DNA of 9,791 bases from Cellvibrionaceae bacterium (GCA_025800435.1 JAOXRV010000080.1:1-9791); one strand, 5' to 3'; positions 1 through 7,008 are shown, numbered from the stretch's first letter. A program made the numbers and translations. The notes: generated by a model from the sequence alone, not told the origin.

Positions 1-1818
1 ATGCCTGTCATACGTGGCGGTGGCTCGCCCGGTGCCACCATTGAAATTTTTAACGGCAATAGCAGTCTTGGCACAGCCGTGGTCGATGCCAATGGCGAGT
101 GGTCGTTTGCGGCAAACCTGGGCGAAGGTGAGCATATTATCTCCGCCATCCATACCGACCTGGCGGCTAACACCGGGCCGCGCTCGGAGGCGATAAAATT
201 TGAAGTGCGCTTAGGTCTTGAGGCGGCCGAGGCAATTCGTATTCTCGACGGTGGCGATGAACACCTAAGCCAGGCAGATCTGCGCGGTCAGGTCGGGGTA
301 GAGGTCGAGCTATCAGATAATGCCCTGGCAGGGCAACGGCTTGAGATCGACGTTAATGGCGATGGTATTAGCGATGGCAGCCATGTGATTACCGCCGCCG
401 ATATTGGCAATACAGTGCAAGTGCAAATTGCCGGCAGTGAGTTTGCCCGGTTTGACAATGGTGTGCTCAGAGCGACCGCGGTGGTGACCAGCCCAGGCAC
501 AGACCGTCGCAGTGATGCTATTAGCGATACTAGCAATGCCACTGTGTTAACGCTGACCAGAAATGAAGACAGTGAGTACACCACGACCGCAGTGGTCAAT
601 ATGTGGCAAGGCAATAAGCTCTCTAGTGTCCATGTCGGCAAGTCCGGTGGTGGAATTTTTGATTTTGATATTGATACCCCGAATCAGGTGCTCAATGGTA
701 GCCACAGCGTGGTGGTCAAGCTCGCTGGTATTGATGATATTTGGTATGTCTACCACTGGAGCTCATACGCCTTCGAGCAAGGGGGCTCGGTGGATATTAG
801 CGAGCTTTATAGCGAGCGGCAGGGTTATCTGGATCAAGGTGCCATACACTGGTTTTGGGATAAGGCCTACCAGATATTTATGGATACCGACAAGCTCAAA
901 GCGCCCCCTACCAGCTCCGGTCAATTGCCTGCTGCAGGTGTTGGCGGCGTTTCCGAAGCGGCCGGTGAAGACCTCTGGCACACCACTGTGTACGATACCC
1001 GCAGTTACAATGTCACCCTTGAGCTTGGCTTGAGGGATAACGCCACCGGCGAGGTAAGCACATTTGAAACCCTGAATTTCGATCACCAGTTGATTCATTA
1101 TTTAACAGTTAACTGGAATGCAATTACACCATTGGTACTCGATTTAGATGGCGACGGTGTTGAAACCCTGGGGTCTGAGGATGCGATAATTTTTGATATC
1201 AATGCCGATGGTTATGTCGATAAAACCGGTTGGGTGGCCGCCGATGATGGCCTGCTGGTGCGCGATATAAACGGCGATGGCGTCATCAATGATGGCTCTG
1301 AATTATTTGGCGCTGCTACTACCATGGCCGATGGTAGTAAGGCCGAGCAGGGCTTTGCCGCGCTGGCTGATCTGGATAGCAATGGCGATGGCGTCTTCGA
1401 CAGTCGTGACCAGGCCTATGGAGAGCTACAGGTGTGGCGGGATATCAACGCCGATGGCATCAGCCAGGCCAGCGAGCTAATGGGTTTGATGGAAGCGGGT
1501 GTCGCCAGTATTGACCTCAACGCCCGGGAAGTGGCTGAGTTCGACCAGGAAAACTATCAGGGCCTGCGTTCCAGTTGGGTCGATACGGAGGGGGCCAGTC
1601 ACGATATCGACGATGTTTGGTTTGTGGTCGACCTGGGCTCGGCGGATAACAACGCGCCTGAGGCTCTGGCCTACGAGGAGCTTCTGGCGTCGGCTGCGGA
1701 ATCGGTATTGACGGGCAATGGGCAGAATGAGGCATCACTGCCTGAAGCGACAATGCTGGATTTAACCGCCGAGCCAGAGCTGCTACAGCACCAGTGCTAC
1801 TGGGAAGCCCTAAGTTAA
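1..1818 (+). CDS. C-terminal part of a large secreted Ig-like / calcium-binding adhesin-like protein (5' truncated)
   Basis: The frame is open from the first base to a TAA at 1816-1818 (605 codons). The first residues, MPVIRGGGSPGATIEIF, already lie inside a Bap-type bacterial Ig-like repeat (about residues 1-69), so the ATG at base 1 is probably an internal methionine and the gene starts upstream. Residues 71-186 look like a second beta-rich module. Residues 190-370 are an aromatic-rich stretch I cannot assign. Residues 378-545 hold five aspartate-rich loops resembling EF-hand or dockerin loops: DLDGDGVETL (381), DINADGYVD (399), DINGDGVINDGSELFG (422), DSNGDGVFDSRD (459) and DINADGISQASEL (481). 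This arrangement is common near the end of large type I-secreted adhesins and RTX-like proteins, where calcium drives folding outside the cell. No glycine-rich RTX nonapeptides are visible here. The last 60 residues are acidic and contain the only cysteine (599). The role in surface attachment is inferred; no secretion genes lie in the window. Confidence 0.8.
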   Translation: MPVIRGGGSPGATIEIFNGNSSLGTAVVDANGEWSFAANLGEGEHIISAIHTDLAANTGPRSEAIKFEVRLGLEAAEAIRILDGGDEHLSQADLRGQVGVEVELSDNALAGQRLEIDVNGDGISDGSHVITAADIGNTVQVQIAGSEFARFDNGVLRATAVVTSPGTDRRSDAISDTSNATVLTLTRNEDSEYTTTAVVNMWQGNKLSSVHVGKSGGGIFDFDIDTPNQVLNGSHSVVVKLAGIDDIWYVYHWSSYAFEQGGSVDISELYSERQGYLDQGAIHWFWDKAYQIFMDTDKLKAPPTSSGQLPAAGVGGVSEAAGEDLWHTTVYDTRSYNVTLELGLRDNATGEVSTFETLNFDHQLIHYLTVNWNAITPLVLDLDGDGVETLGSEDAIIFDINADGYVDKTGWVAADDGLLVRDINGDGVINDGSELFGAATTMADGSKAEQGFAALADLDSNGDGVFDSRDQAYGELQVWRDINADGISQASELMGLMEAGVASIDLNAREVAEFDQENYQGLRSSWVDTEGASHDIDDVWFVVDLGSADNNAPEALAYEELLASAAESVLTGNGQNEASLPEATMLDLTAEPELLQHQCYWEALS

Positions 1819-1834
1819 AGGCTTAGTTAAAGGC
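1811..1834. repeat. 12-base tandem direct repeat over the adhesin stop codon
   Basis: The 12 bases at 1811-1822 (TAAGTTAAAGGC) are repeated at 1823-1834 with one difference (TTAGTTAAAGGC). The first copy contains the stop codon. Because the period is 12, the second copy supplies another in-frame AGT-TAA. It is probably a small slippage duplication with no protein-level effect. Confidence 0.7.
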
Positions 1835-1859
1835 CTGTCTTAAGCATTTGCCCACCTTA

Positions 1860-1885
1860 CTTGCTCACCATGGATGGTGAGCAAG
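1860..1885. terminator. Perfect 11-bp hairpin between convergent genes
   Basis: Arms CTTGCTCACCA (1860-1870) and TGGTGAGCAAG (1875-1885) are perfectly complementary around a TGGA loop. The hairpin lies at the meeting point of the adhesin gene (plus) and the membrane-protein gene (minus), and it contains the last codons and the TGA stop of the latter. Neither side has a run of T after the stem, so it is not a canonical intrinsic terminator. A role in stopping convergent transcription or protecting 3' ends is inferred from position. Confidence 0.45.
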
Positions 1886-2260
1886 CGTTGCAGATTGTTC
1901 GACGCTGAGCGAGCGTTTACATACTAAGGCGCACAGTACGCCGCTTATGCCGGTGACAAACAGTCCATTGTTAATACTCCCGCCCATTAGCACTACCCCC
2001 CAACCACTGATTAACCCCACCAATAAACTCGGCAATAACCGATCTCTGGAGCTGTAGGGGCGGCCGATAACACGAATGACGATGGCCGCAATAATGCTTG
2101 GCAAGATTAACAGCAGCAGCGGGGTGTGCTGCCCGCGCAGCAGTGCCAGCCCAGCAATGCAGGCGCTGGTTACACCCACCGCGGCGAGTAAGCTAAAGAA
2201 AGGGGAGTGCTGGCGATCGAGCTGTTCGAGCAGTTGGTGATCGCGATCTGTGTCGGCCAT
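1865..2260 (-). CDS. Small four-helix membrane protein of unknown function, paralogue A
   Basis: This is a 131-residue protein with a charged N-terminus (MADTDRDHQLLEQLDRQ) followed by four hydrophobic segments at about residues 21-42, 47-66, 76-93 and 99-114. The loop between helices 2 and 3 carries IGRPYSSRDRLLP (residues 65-77). The C-terminal side has KRSLSVEQ. Both motifs, with similar spacing, occur in the protein encoded just upstream (2285-2701), so the two are paralogues. Positive charges in the helix 2-3 loop and after helix 4 suggest that both ends and that loop face the cytoplasm. An AAGGA ribosome site (2268-2272, complement) sits seven bases before the ATG. The 24-base gap to the upstream gene suggests a two-gene transcript. 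I do not recognise the family, and no catalytic or binding residues are evident. Confidence 0.75.
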   Translation of the reverse strand: MADTDRDHQLLEQLDRQHSPFFSLLAAVGVTSACIAGLALLRGQHTPLLLLILPSIIAAIVIRVIGRPYSSRDRLLPSLLVGLISGWGVVLMGGSINNGLFVTGISGVLCALVCKRSLSVEQSATLAHHPW

Positions 2261-2284
2261 ATAGCTGTCCTTGCTATGGCAAAT

Positions 2285-2701
2285 TTAGTGGGCCTGCTTG
2301 GCCTTAAGCTTGTGCTGAAGGCGATACAGGGCCCGCTCTTGATTGAGGTTTAAACTGCGCCTGCTCATGGTTAGGCAGACCAGGGTGGCCAAACAGGCAA
2401 AAACGGTCACCTGAGTGTTACTGGCGGTACCCAGAAAAACTGCACAGGCGGTGATAAGGCCGACACAAATGGCGGGCAGTAGGCGCGCCTTAAAGAAATA
2501 AGGGCGGCCTATAAATTTAATGGCTAAAGCGGATATCACTGCCGGCAGCAACAGTGCAAAGGCCGGGGTTTGCTCACTCGGCGCAAGGCTGTATACAAGC
2601 AGCATGGCGCTGCTAAGGCCGATGGCCAGGGCCATGCTCAACCCAATGGACTGTTGTTTTTTAATTTTTTTAAGAACCTTTTTATCTTTCGAGCCTTTCA
2701 T
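2285..2701 (-). CDS. Small four-helix membrane protein of unknown function, paralogue B
   Basis: This is a 138-residue protein with a very basic N-terminus (eight lysines in the first 15 residues) and four hydrophobic segments at about residues 18-40, 45-65, 74-92 and 96-113. It shares IGRPYFFKARLLP (residues 64-76), the following hydrophobic stretch VGLITA, and SRRSLNLNQ (113-121) with paralogue A downstream. The basic N-terminus, basic helix 2-3 loop and basic C-terminal tail all fit a cytoplasmic location by the positive-inside rule. The ribosome site is weak (CCAGG before the ATG). The gene lies downstream of phaZ on the same strand, but a 222-base gap makes co-transcription uncertain. 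The function is unknown, and any tie to PHA metabolism rests only on proximity. Confidence 0.75.
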   Translation of the reverse strand: MKGSKDKKVLKKIKKQQSIGLSMALAIGLSSAMLLVYSLAPSEQTPAFALLLPAVISALAIKFIGRPYFFKARLLPAICVGLITACAVFLGTASNTQVTVFACLATLVCLTMSRRSLNLNQERALYRLQHKLKAKQAH

Positions 2702-2923
2702 AAGCTACCTGGAATAGTGGCTGGTGTTGGCTAGGGTAGTAGCTACACTTGCAGCGATAGGCTTATCTTAGACATCTAACATTACTCGGCTATAAGCCAA
2801 AGTAATGGTGTGGGGCGAGTGGTCGCCCGCAAGGCGAGGAAAGTGACTTGGGGTTGGAAAGAGGTGGGGTGGGCTTCCTTGCCCTTGGTGAATACTTATT
2901 CAGAGCTGCCTTAGCAAGCGGCC
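2702..2923. other. Gap between phaZ and the membrane-protein pair, with two hairpins
   Basis: No gene was seen. It holds a two-part hairpin at 2781-2806 (outer arms ATTACT/AGTAAT, inner arms GGCT/AGCC around ATA) and a second at 2813-2828 (GGGCGA, loop GTGG, TCGCCC). Neither is followed by a T-run on either strand, so they are not textbook terminators. They could end the phaZ transcript in another way, or act in the leader of the membrane-protein mRNA. I could not pick a convincing promoter for the downstream pair. Confidence 0.4.
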
Positions 2924-4141
2924 TTAATTGTGCTTGGCAATAAATTTACTTAAGTCTCGCGCAATATCTCTACGGAATTTGGAGCCGCTGAATATGCCAT
3001 AGTGGCCGACTTTTTTATAAACCTTGTGGCGCCGCTTGTCATCGCTCAGGGCAGTGCAAATTGTTTGCGCCGCCTCGGTTTGACCCTCTGAGCAAATATC
3101 GTCCCGGGCCCCTTCTACCGTGTGCAGGGCGGTATCGGTAATCGCACTAAAATCGACAGGCTTACCCTGATAGCGAATCTGGCCGGTGGGCAGGTGGTGC
3201 TCGATAAATACCCGCTCTAGGGTTTCCAAATAAAAATCTGCGCTCATATCCAATACCGCCAGGTACTCATCGTAAAATTCCCGGTGGGCCTCAGCGTCAT
3301 CGTGGTTGCCCAAAATAACATTGCTGAAAAAATCCAGGTGCTTGCGAATATGGTTGCCCAGGTTCATCGACACGAAAGCGGACAATTGCAAAAACCCAGG
3401 GTACACCTTGCGCCCGGCGCCGGGGTAGCCTTTGGGTACGGTCTTAATCACATTGCGGCGGAAAAACTCAAGGTCATTCTTGGTGGCGTAGTCATTAACC
3501 GAACTGGGGTTGATGCGGGTGTCGATTGGGCCGGCCATTAAGGTCAGTGTTTTGGGCAGGCAGGGGTGTTTGCGCTCGGCCATGACCCCGGTTGCAATCA
3601 GCGCTTGCACGGTTGGCTGGCAGACCGCCAGCATATGGCAGCCCGGACCCAGCACTTCCATAAAGTCAATCAGGTAGTGCACATAGTCGTCAAAGCCAAA
3701 CTGGCCATCGGCGGCGGGCACATCGCGCGCATCCTTCCAGTCGGTCAGGTATACATCGTTATCGGCCAACATGGATTTAACCGTGTCCTTGAGCAAGGTG
3801 GCGTGGTGGCCGGACAGGGGCGACACAATTAACAGCTTAGGCTGATTGTGGGTTCCCTCCTTGGCAAAATGGCGCAGCTGACAAAAGGGCAGGTCGGCGA
3901 CGATATGCTCATGCACCTTGACCGATTTGCCGTTTACCTCGACCGAGTCGTAATGAAACCCCAGCTTGTGATAGCGCTTAGTACTGCGATAGGCGCTTTC
4001 GTAGATCGCCGCTAGGGTCTTGCCCGTGAGGGTGCTGGCCCAGGGGTTACTGGGGTGGCTGCTGACGTGATGGCCAAATGAGTAGAAGCTGTTGAGTACT
4101 TCAGCACCACGGCTGTAGAGATCATAAGTTTGATAAATCAT
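2924..4141 (-). CDS. phaZ: Intracellular polyhydroxyalkanoate depolymerase
   Basis: This 405-residue protein belongs to the intracellular PHA/PHB depolymerase family, which hydrolyses amorphous polyester in native granules to release 3-hydroxyacid units. The start MIYQTYDLYSRG and the overall length fit the Cupriavidus PhaZ1-type enzymes. Like them, it has an alpha/beta-hydrolase nucleophile position filled by cysteine: LAVCQPT places Cys174 where a lipase would have serine. The likely acid is Asp347 or Asp348 in TVEGARDDI, and the likely catalytic histidine is His380 in KKVGHYGIFSGSKF. No signal peptide is visible, consistent with a cytoplasmic, granule-bound enzyme. The gene is divergent from phaC across a 599-base region, so synthesis and breakdown can be controlled separately. 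No strong Shine-Dalgarno is visible before the ATG, which may mean modest translation. Assignment is confident; polymer chain-length preference is not determined by the sequence alone, but the family points to short-chain PHA. Confidence 0.93.
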   Translation of the reverse strand: MIYQTYDLYSRGAEVLNSFYSFGHHVSSHPSNPWASTLTGKTLAAIYESAYRSTKRYHKLGFHYDSVEVNGKSVKVHEHIVADLPFCQLRHFAKEGTHNQPKLLIVSPLSGHHATLLKDTVKSMLADNDVYLTDWKDARDVPAADGQFGFDDYVHYLIDFMEVLGPGCHMLAVCQPTVQALIATGVMAERKHPCLPKTLTLMAGPIDTRINPSSVNDYATKNDLEFFRRNVIKTVPKGYPGAGRKVYPGFLQLSAFVSMNLGNHIRKHLDFFSNVILGNHDDAEAHREFYDEYLAVLDMSADFYLETLERVFIEHHLPTGQIRYQGKPVDFSAITDTALHTVEGARDDICSEGQTEAAQTICTALSDDKRRHKVYKKVGHYGIFSGSKFRRDIARDLSKFIAKHN

Positions 4142-4293
4142 AGTAGTGAAACTTGGTCGAGTCTTCTGTTTACGCTGAACCCACAGTTAGGCTTAGCGAC
4201 CGAGTTTTTACTGACGGTGGCGCCGCTCTGTATACCTATTGGGGCGCTTAGTTGTGCTGGCGTGGTTAGCTATTTTTGATAGCGATTTGTAAC

Positions 4294-4310
4294 AGCCATT
4301 TGTAATGGCT
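4294..4310. repeat. Inverted repeat in the phaZ-phaC region
   Basis: Perfect 7-base arms AGCCATT (4294-4300) and AATGGCT (4304-4310) flank TGT. The 8-base palindrome ATTCGAAT follows at 4311-4318. A related 6-base pair, GCCATT/AATGGC around a 5-base loop, recurs at 4615-4631 nearer phaC. These could be operator sites for one regulator or small RNA hairpins; the sequence does not say which. Confidence 0.5.
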
Positions 4311-4659
4311 ATTCGAATACCAATTGTAGTGCCTTTTTAGAGCCTTTGTTATGCCTTTTGTTATATGTTGTCGACTTGCCGAGGGTTTTCTTCAGCAAGA
4401 TGGGGTTATTATTACCATGTTGGCACTGAATGCAACCTAAATGGTGCCCTAAAGCGCGCGCCTGCGGTGTTGCGCTGCCCGTAAAGGCGGCGGGCATTCA
4501 CTGCGCGGCGCGCCGTGCAGCTGTACGCTTTAGGATCCCGCTGAGCATCATCGAGTTATTCAGAGCTACTCTAACTATGTCATTATACTGTCATGACACT
4601 GTACCAGCCTATTGGCCATTGGGCTAATGGCGCCTAAAATGCGGATAAGCTAAGCTCGG

Positions 4660-4702
4660 GCCGGATAATGGCGAATTGATAGCTCTTCCACCATTATTCG
4701 GC
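4660..4702 (+). promoter_or_regulatory. Long hairpin in the presumed phaC 5' leader
   Basis: Arms GCCGGATAATGG (4660-4671) and CCATTATTCGGC (4691-4702) pair over 12 positions with a single G-T (G-U in RNA), around a 19-base loop. The structure ends 27 bases before the phaC Shine-Dalgarno. If transcription begins upstream, for example near the TATACT at 4584-4589, this stem would fold in the leader and could affect mRNA stability, protein binding or translation. The leader status is inferred, as no promoter is certain. As DNA it would be an interrupted palindrome with 11 of 12 matches. Confidence 0.45.
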
Positions 4703-4729
4703 GGTGTCCTAACATCCATTCTTACCGGC

Positions 4730-4735
4730 AGGGAA
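4730..4735 (+). promoter_or_regulatory. Ribosome binding site supporting the GTG start of phaC
   Basis: AGGGAA lies five bases before the GTG at 4741. This supports GTG over the next in-frame ATG at residue 23, which has no comparable site. Confidence 0.65.
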
Positions 4736-4740
4736 TAACA

Positions 4741-6525
4741 GTGGAATCTCAAGATCAAAAAACCGTTTTGGAGTATCTGGATAAATTTGCCAATGTTTTC
4801 AATACCATGGTGCACGAGGTGTTGAATCACAAACTGGGTGAGAGCAATTTAGGCGCAAGCCCCATGCCCAGTTTTGATGCCGATAAGATTAGTCAGTTAC
4901 TAGACTCGGGGATTCAAGTCGATACCGCCAAATTGCTGCAAGACCAGATGGAGTTTATGGGCAAGCAGACGCTGCTGTGGCAAAACGCCACCAAGGCTTT
5001 TTTTGGCCAGGGCGAAAGTGTCGATGCGGTGGTTGAGGAAGCCAAGGGCGATGCCCGCTTTAAAGACCCGGGTTGGGATGAAAACCCGGTCTTTAACTAC
5101 TTTAAACAGGCTTATCTACTCAACTCACAGTTGCTGCAAAATATGGTTGAGAGCTTTCACTTTAGCGACCCCAAAGCCGAGCAGCAGCTAAAATTCTATA
5201 CCCGTCAGTATGTTAACTCAGTTTCACCCAGTAATTATGTGTTTACCAACCCAGAGGTTTGCCGCGAGATTGTTGAGACCAAGGGCCAAAACCTGGCCAA
5301 AGGGCTGGAGAACTTTCTGCACGATCTCGAACAAAGCCCGTCTGAGGCTCTAAAGATCACCCAGACCGATGAAAATGCCTTTGAGCTTGGCGCTAACCTG
5401 GCGACCACACCTGGCCAGGTGGTGTTTCAGAACGATATTATCCAACTGCTGCACTACACCCCAACCAGCAAAACGGTTTATAAAGCTCCAATACTGATCA
5501 GCCCGCCGTTTATCAACAAATTTTATATTTTGGATCTCGACCAGAAAAAGTCCATGGTGCGCTGGCTGCTAGAGCAGGGCCATGGGGTCTTTATTATTTC
5601 CTGGGTTAACCCAGATGCCAGTTTCGCCAAAAAAGATTTTGCCGACTATATGCACGAGGGTATTTTAGAGGCCCTCGATACGGTCTGCGCGATCACCGGG
5701 GCCGATAAGGTCAATATGGTGGGCTGGTGTGTGGGCGGTACTTTATTAGCCACTGCGGCCTCTTATTTGCGCACCAAAGGCGATCAGCGCATTAACAGCC
5801 TGACCTTCTTAACCACCCCACTGGATTTCAGTGAGCCGGGTGAGGTGGGTAATTTTATTAACGAACAGTCGGTCAATATGATTGAGCGCAACACTGAAAC
5901 GAAAGGGGTGTTCGACGGCCGCATCATGGCCACTACCTTTAGTATGTTGCGCGAAAACAGCCTATTTTGGTCTTATTTTGTCAACAACTACCTCAAAGGC
6001 AAAGACCCGATACCGTTTGATATTTTGTACTGGAATAGTGATTCCACCAATATACCCGCCGCGTGTTACATTCAATACCTGGAAAACACCTATGTACACA
6101 ATCGTCTTAAGCAGCCGGGCGGGCTGGTGATCGATGGTATCAATATCGATATGTCGCGCATTGATGTGCCCTGTTTTGTGCAATCTTCTATTGCCGACCA
6201 TATTGTGCTGTGGCAAGCGGCCTATAAATCGGCCCAGCTGCTCGGCGGACCGGTGCGCTTTGTGCTGGCGGGCTCTGGCCATATTGCCGGGGTGATTAAC
6301 CCGCCCGGGGGCAAATACCCCCACTGGGCCCACGATGAGCTGGCCGATACCCCCGAGCAGTGGTTTGAGCAGGCTCACAAGGTGGAAGACTCCTGGTGGC
6401 CCGACTGGCACGAGTGGCTCAAGCCACAAAGCGGCAAGCGGGTTAAGGCCTGGCAGCCGGGCCAGCACCCAGACTTTCCAGCCATTGAGGCGGCACCGGG
6501 CAGTTTTGTGAAGGTACGGATATAG
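4741..6525 (+). CDS. phaC: Class I polyhydroxyalkanoate synthase
   Basis: This 594-residue enzyme polymerises (R)-3-hydroxyacyl-CoA, usually 3-hydroxybutyryl-CoA, into PHA at the granule surface. Its length matches class I synthases, which act without a PhaE or PhaR subunit. The N-terminal part (about residues 1-240) matches the PhaC N-terminal region, followed by the alpha/beta-hydrolase catalytic domain. The lipase-box-like motif GWCVGG carries nucleophile Cys330. Asp486 in SSIADHIVLW and His514 in GSGHIAGVINPP complete the expected Cys-Asp-His triad. Conserved tryptophan-rich ends (PHWAHDE, SWWPDWHEWL) are present. The GTG start is supported by AGGGAA five bases upstream. The stop is followed 45 bases later by phaR, so the two are probably co-transcribed. 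The frame is intact and no key residue is missing. Confidence 0.97.
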   Translation: MESQDQKTVLEYLDKFANVFNTMVHEVLNHKLGESNLGASPMPSFDADKISQLLDSGIQVDTAKLLQDQMEFMGKQTLLWQNATKAFFGQGESVDAVVEEAKGDARFKDPGWDENPVFNYFKQAYLLNSQLLQNMVESFHFSDPKAEQQLKFYTRQYVNSVSPSNYVFTNPEVCREIVETKGQNLAKGLENFLHDLEQSPSEALKITQTDENAFELGANLATTPGQVVFQNDIIQLLHYTPTSKTVYKAPILISPPFINKFYILDLDQKKSMVRWLLEQGHGVFIISWVNPDASFAKKDFADYMHEGILEALDTVCAITGADKVNMVGWCVGGTLLATAASYLRTKGDQRINSLTFLTTPLDFSEPGEVGNFINEQSVNMIERNTETKGVFDGRIMATTFSMLRENSLFWSYFVNNYLKGKDPIPFDILYWNSDSTNIPAACYIQYLENTYVHNRLKQPGGLVIDGINIDMSRIDVPCFVQSSIADHIVLWQAAYKSAQLLGGPVRFVLAGSGHIAGVINPPGGKYPHWAHDELADTPEQWFEQAHKVEDSWWPDWHEWLKPQSGKRVKAWQPGQHPDFPAIEAAPGSFVKVRI

Positions 6526-6570
6526 GCGCGGCGGTGCTATACTTGGGTATTTACACAAGGGTGCCTCGGT

Positions 6571-7002
6571 TTGATCACCATTAAGAAATACCCCAATCGC
6601 CGGCTCTACGATACCAGCAGCAGCCAATATATAAACCTAGAAGCCATCAAAGCCATGGTGTTGGCACACCAAGACTTTGAAGTAGTCGATTCGAAAAGTG
6701 GCGATAAGCTAACCAAAAGTATCCTGCTGCAAATTATCAGCGAATCGGAAACCAATGAGCAGCAGTCGCTGCTGACCGATTCCCTGCTCAAACAATTGAT
6801 CCGCTTCTATGGCGGCGACTTACAACCCTTTTTGCGCCCTTACCTAGAGCAGAGCCTGGCCGCCTTTATCGAGCAGCAGGAGTCGATGCAGTCGGTGGTG
6901 AAAAACCTCAGCAGCCCGATGAACCTGTTCGGCAAGATGATGGAGCAAAATATGGAGCTGTGGTCGAACAAATCTAAACAGCGCGATCCAGACTCCGAAT
7001 AA
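6571..7002 (+). CDS. phaR: PHA synthesis repressor / granule-sensing regulator
   Basis: This 143-residue protein begins MITIKKYPNRRLYDT, the signature of the PhaR/PhbF DNA-binding domain (roughly residues 2-60, including YINLEAIKAMV and KLTKSILLQII). It is followed by a PHA-accumulation regulator region (about 65-105) and a short charged tail. Characterised PhaR proteins bind TGC-rich palindromes before phasin genes and also bind PHA; accumulating polymer removes them from DNA and releases phasin expression. A TTG start at 6571 is required: an in-frame stop (phaC's own TAG at 6523-6525) lies upstream with no ATG or GTG in frame, and the conserved domain starts immediately after. The ribosome site is modest (AAGG at 6557-6560), suggesting low expression. 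No CTGC-N3-GCAG site precedes phaR, but such sites precede both downstream phasins. Confidence 0.93.
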   Translation: MITIKKYPNRRLYDTSSSQYINLEAIKAMVLAHQDFEVVDSKSGDKLTKSILLQIISESETNEQQSLLTDSLLKQLIRFYGGDLQPFLRPYLEQSLAAFIEQQESMQSVVKNLSSPMNLFGKMMEQNMELWSNKSKQRDPDSE

Positions 7003-7008
7003 GGCTGT

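Larger units (their letters stand above)
4142..4740. other. Divergent phaZ-phaC intergenic control region
   Basis: I see no convincing gene in these 599 bases; short open frames on both strands have no recognisable content. The region holds several inverted repeats: AGCCATT/AATGGCT at 4294-4310, TGCCCG/CGGGCA at 4476-4496, the 10-base palindrome CGGCGCGCCG at 4506-4515, TGTCATGACA at 4589-4598, GCCATT/AATGGC at 4615-4631, and a long hairpin at 4660-4702. GCCTTT recurs at 4331, 4342 and 4353, exactly 11 bases apart. A TATACT at 4584-4589 is a possible -10 for phaC but has no clear -35. No CTGC-N3-GCAG element like those before the phasins was found here. Confidence 0.5.

Noticed and set aside
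1..3. ATG at base 1 as the true start of the adhesin-like gene
   Set aside because: It falls inside an Ig-like repeat with no upstream sequence to judge a ribosome site; the gene is more likely cut by the window edge.
4421..4434. Sigma54-like element TGGCAC followed by TGCA upstream of phaC
   Set aside because: The GG-to-GC distance is two bases too short for a sigma54 promoter.
4309..4497. 62-residue minus-strand open frame in the phaZ-phaC gap
   Set aside because: No recognisable motif, mixed composition and no good ribosome site; better explained as non-coding control DNA.
4506..4515. CGGCGCGCCG palindrome as an operator
   Set aside because: It sits in a local GC-rich patch where such palindromes arise easily, with no partner site elsewhere in the window.
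4430..4627. 65-residue plus-strand open frame in the phaZ-phaC gap
   Set aside because: Overlaps palindromes, has no protein features and no evident ribosome site.
5962..6627. 221-residue minus-strand open frame opposite phaC
   Set aside because: It lies antisense to highly conserved PhaC catalytic sequence; a long antisense frame there is an effect of phaC codon use.
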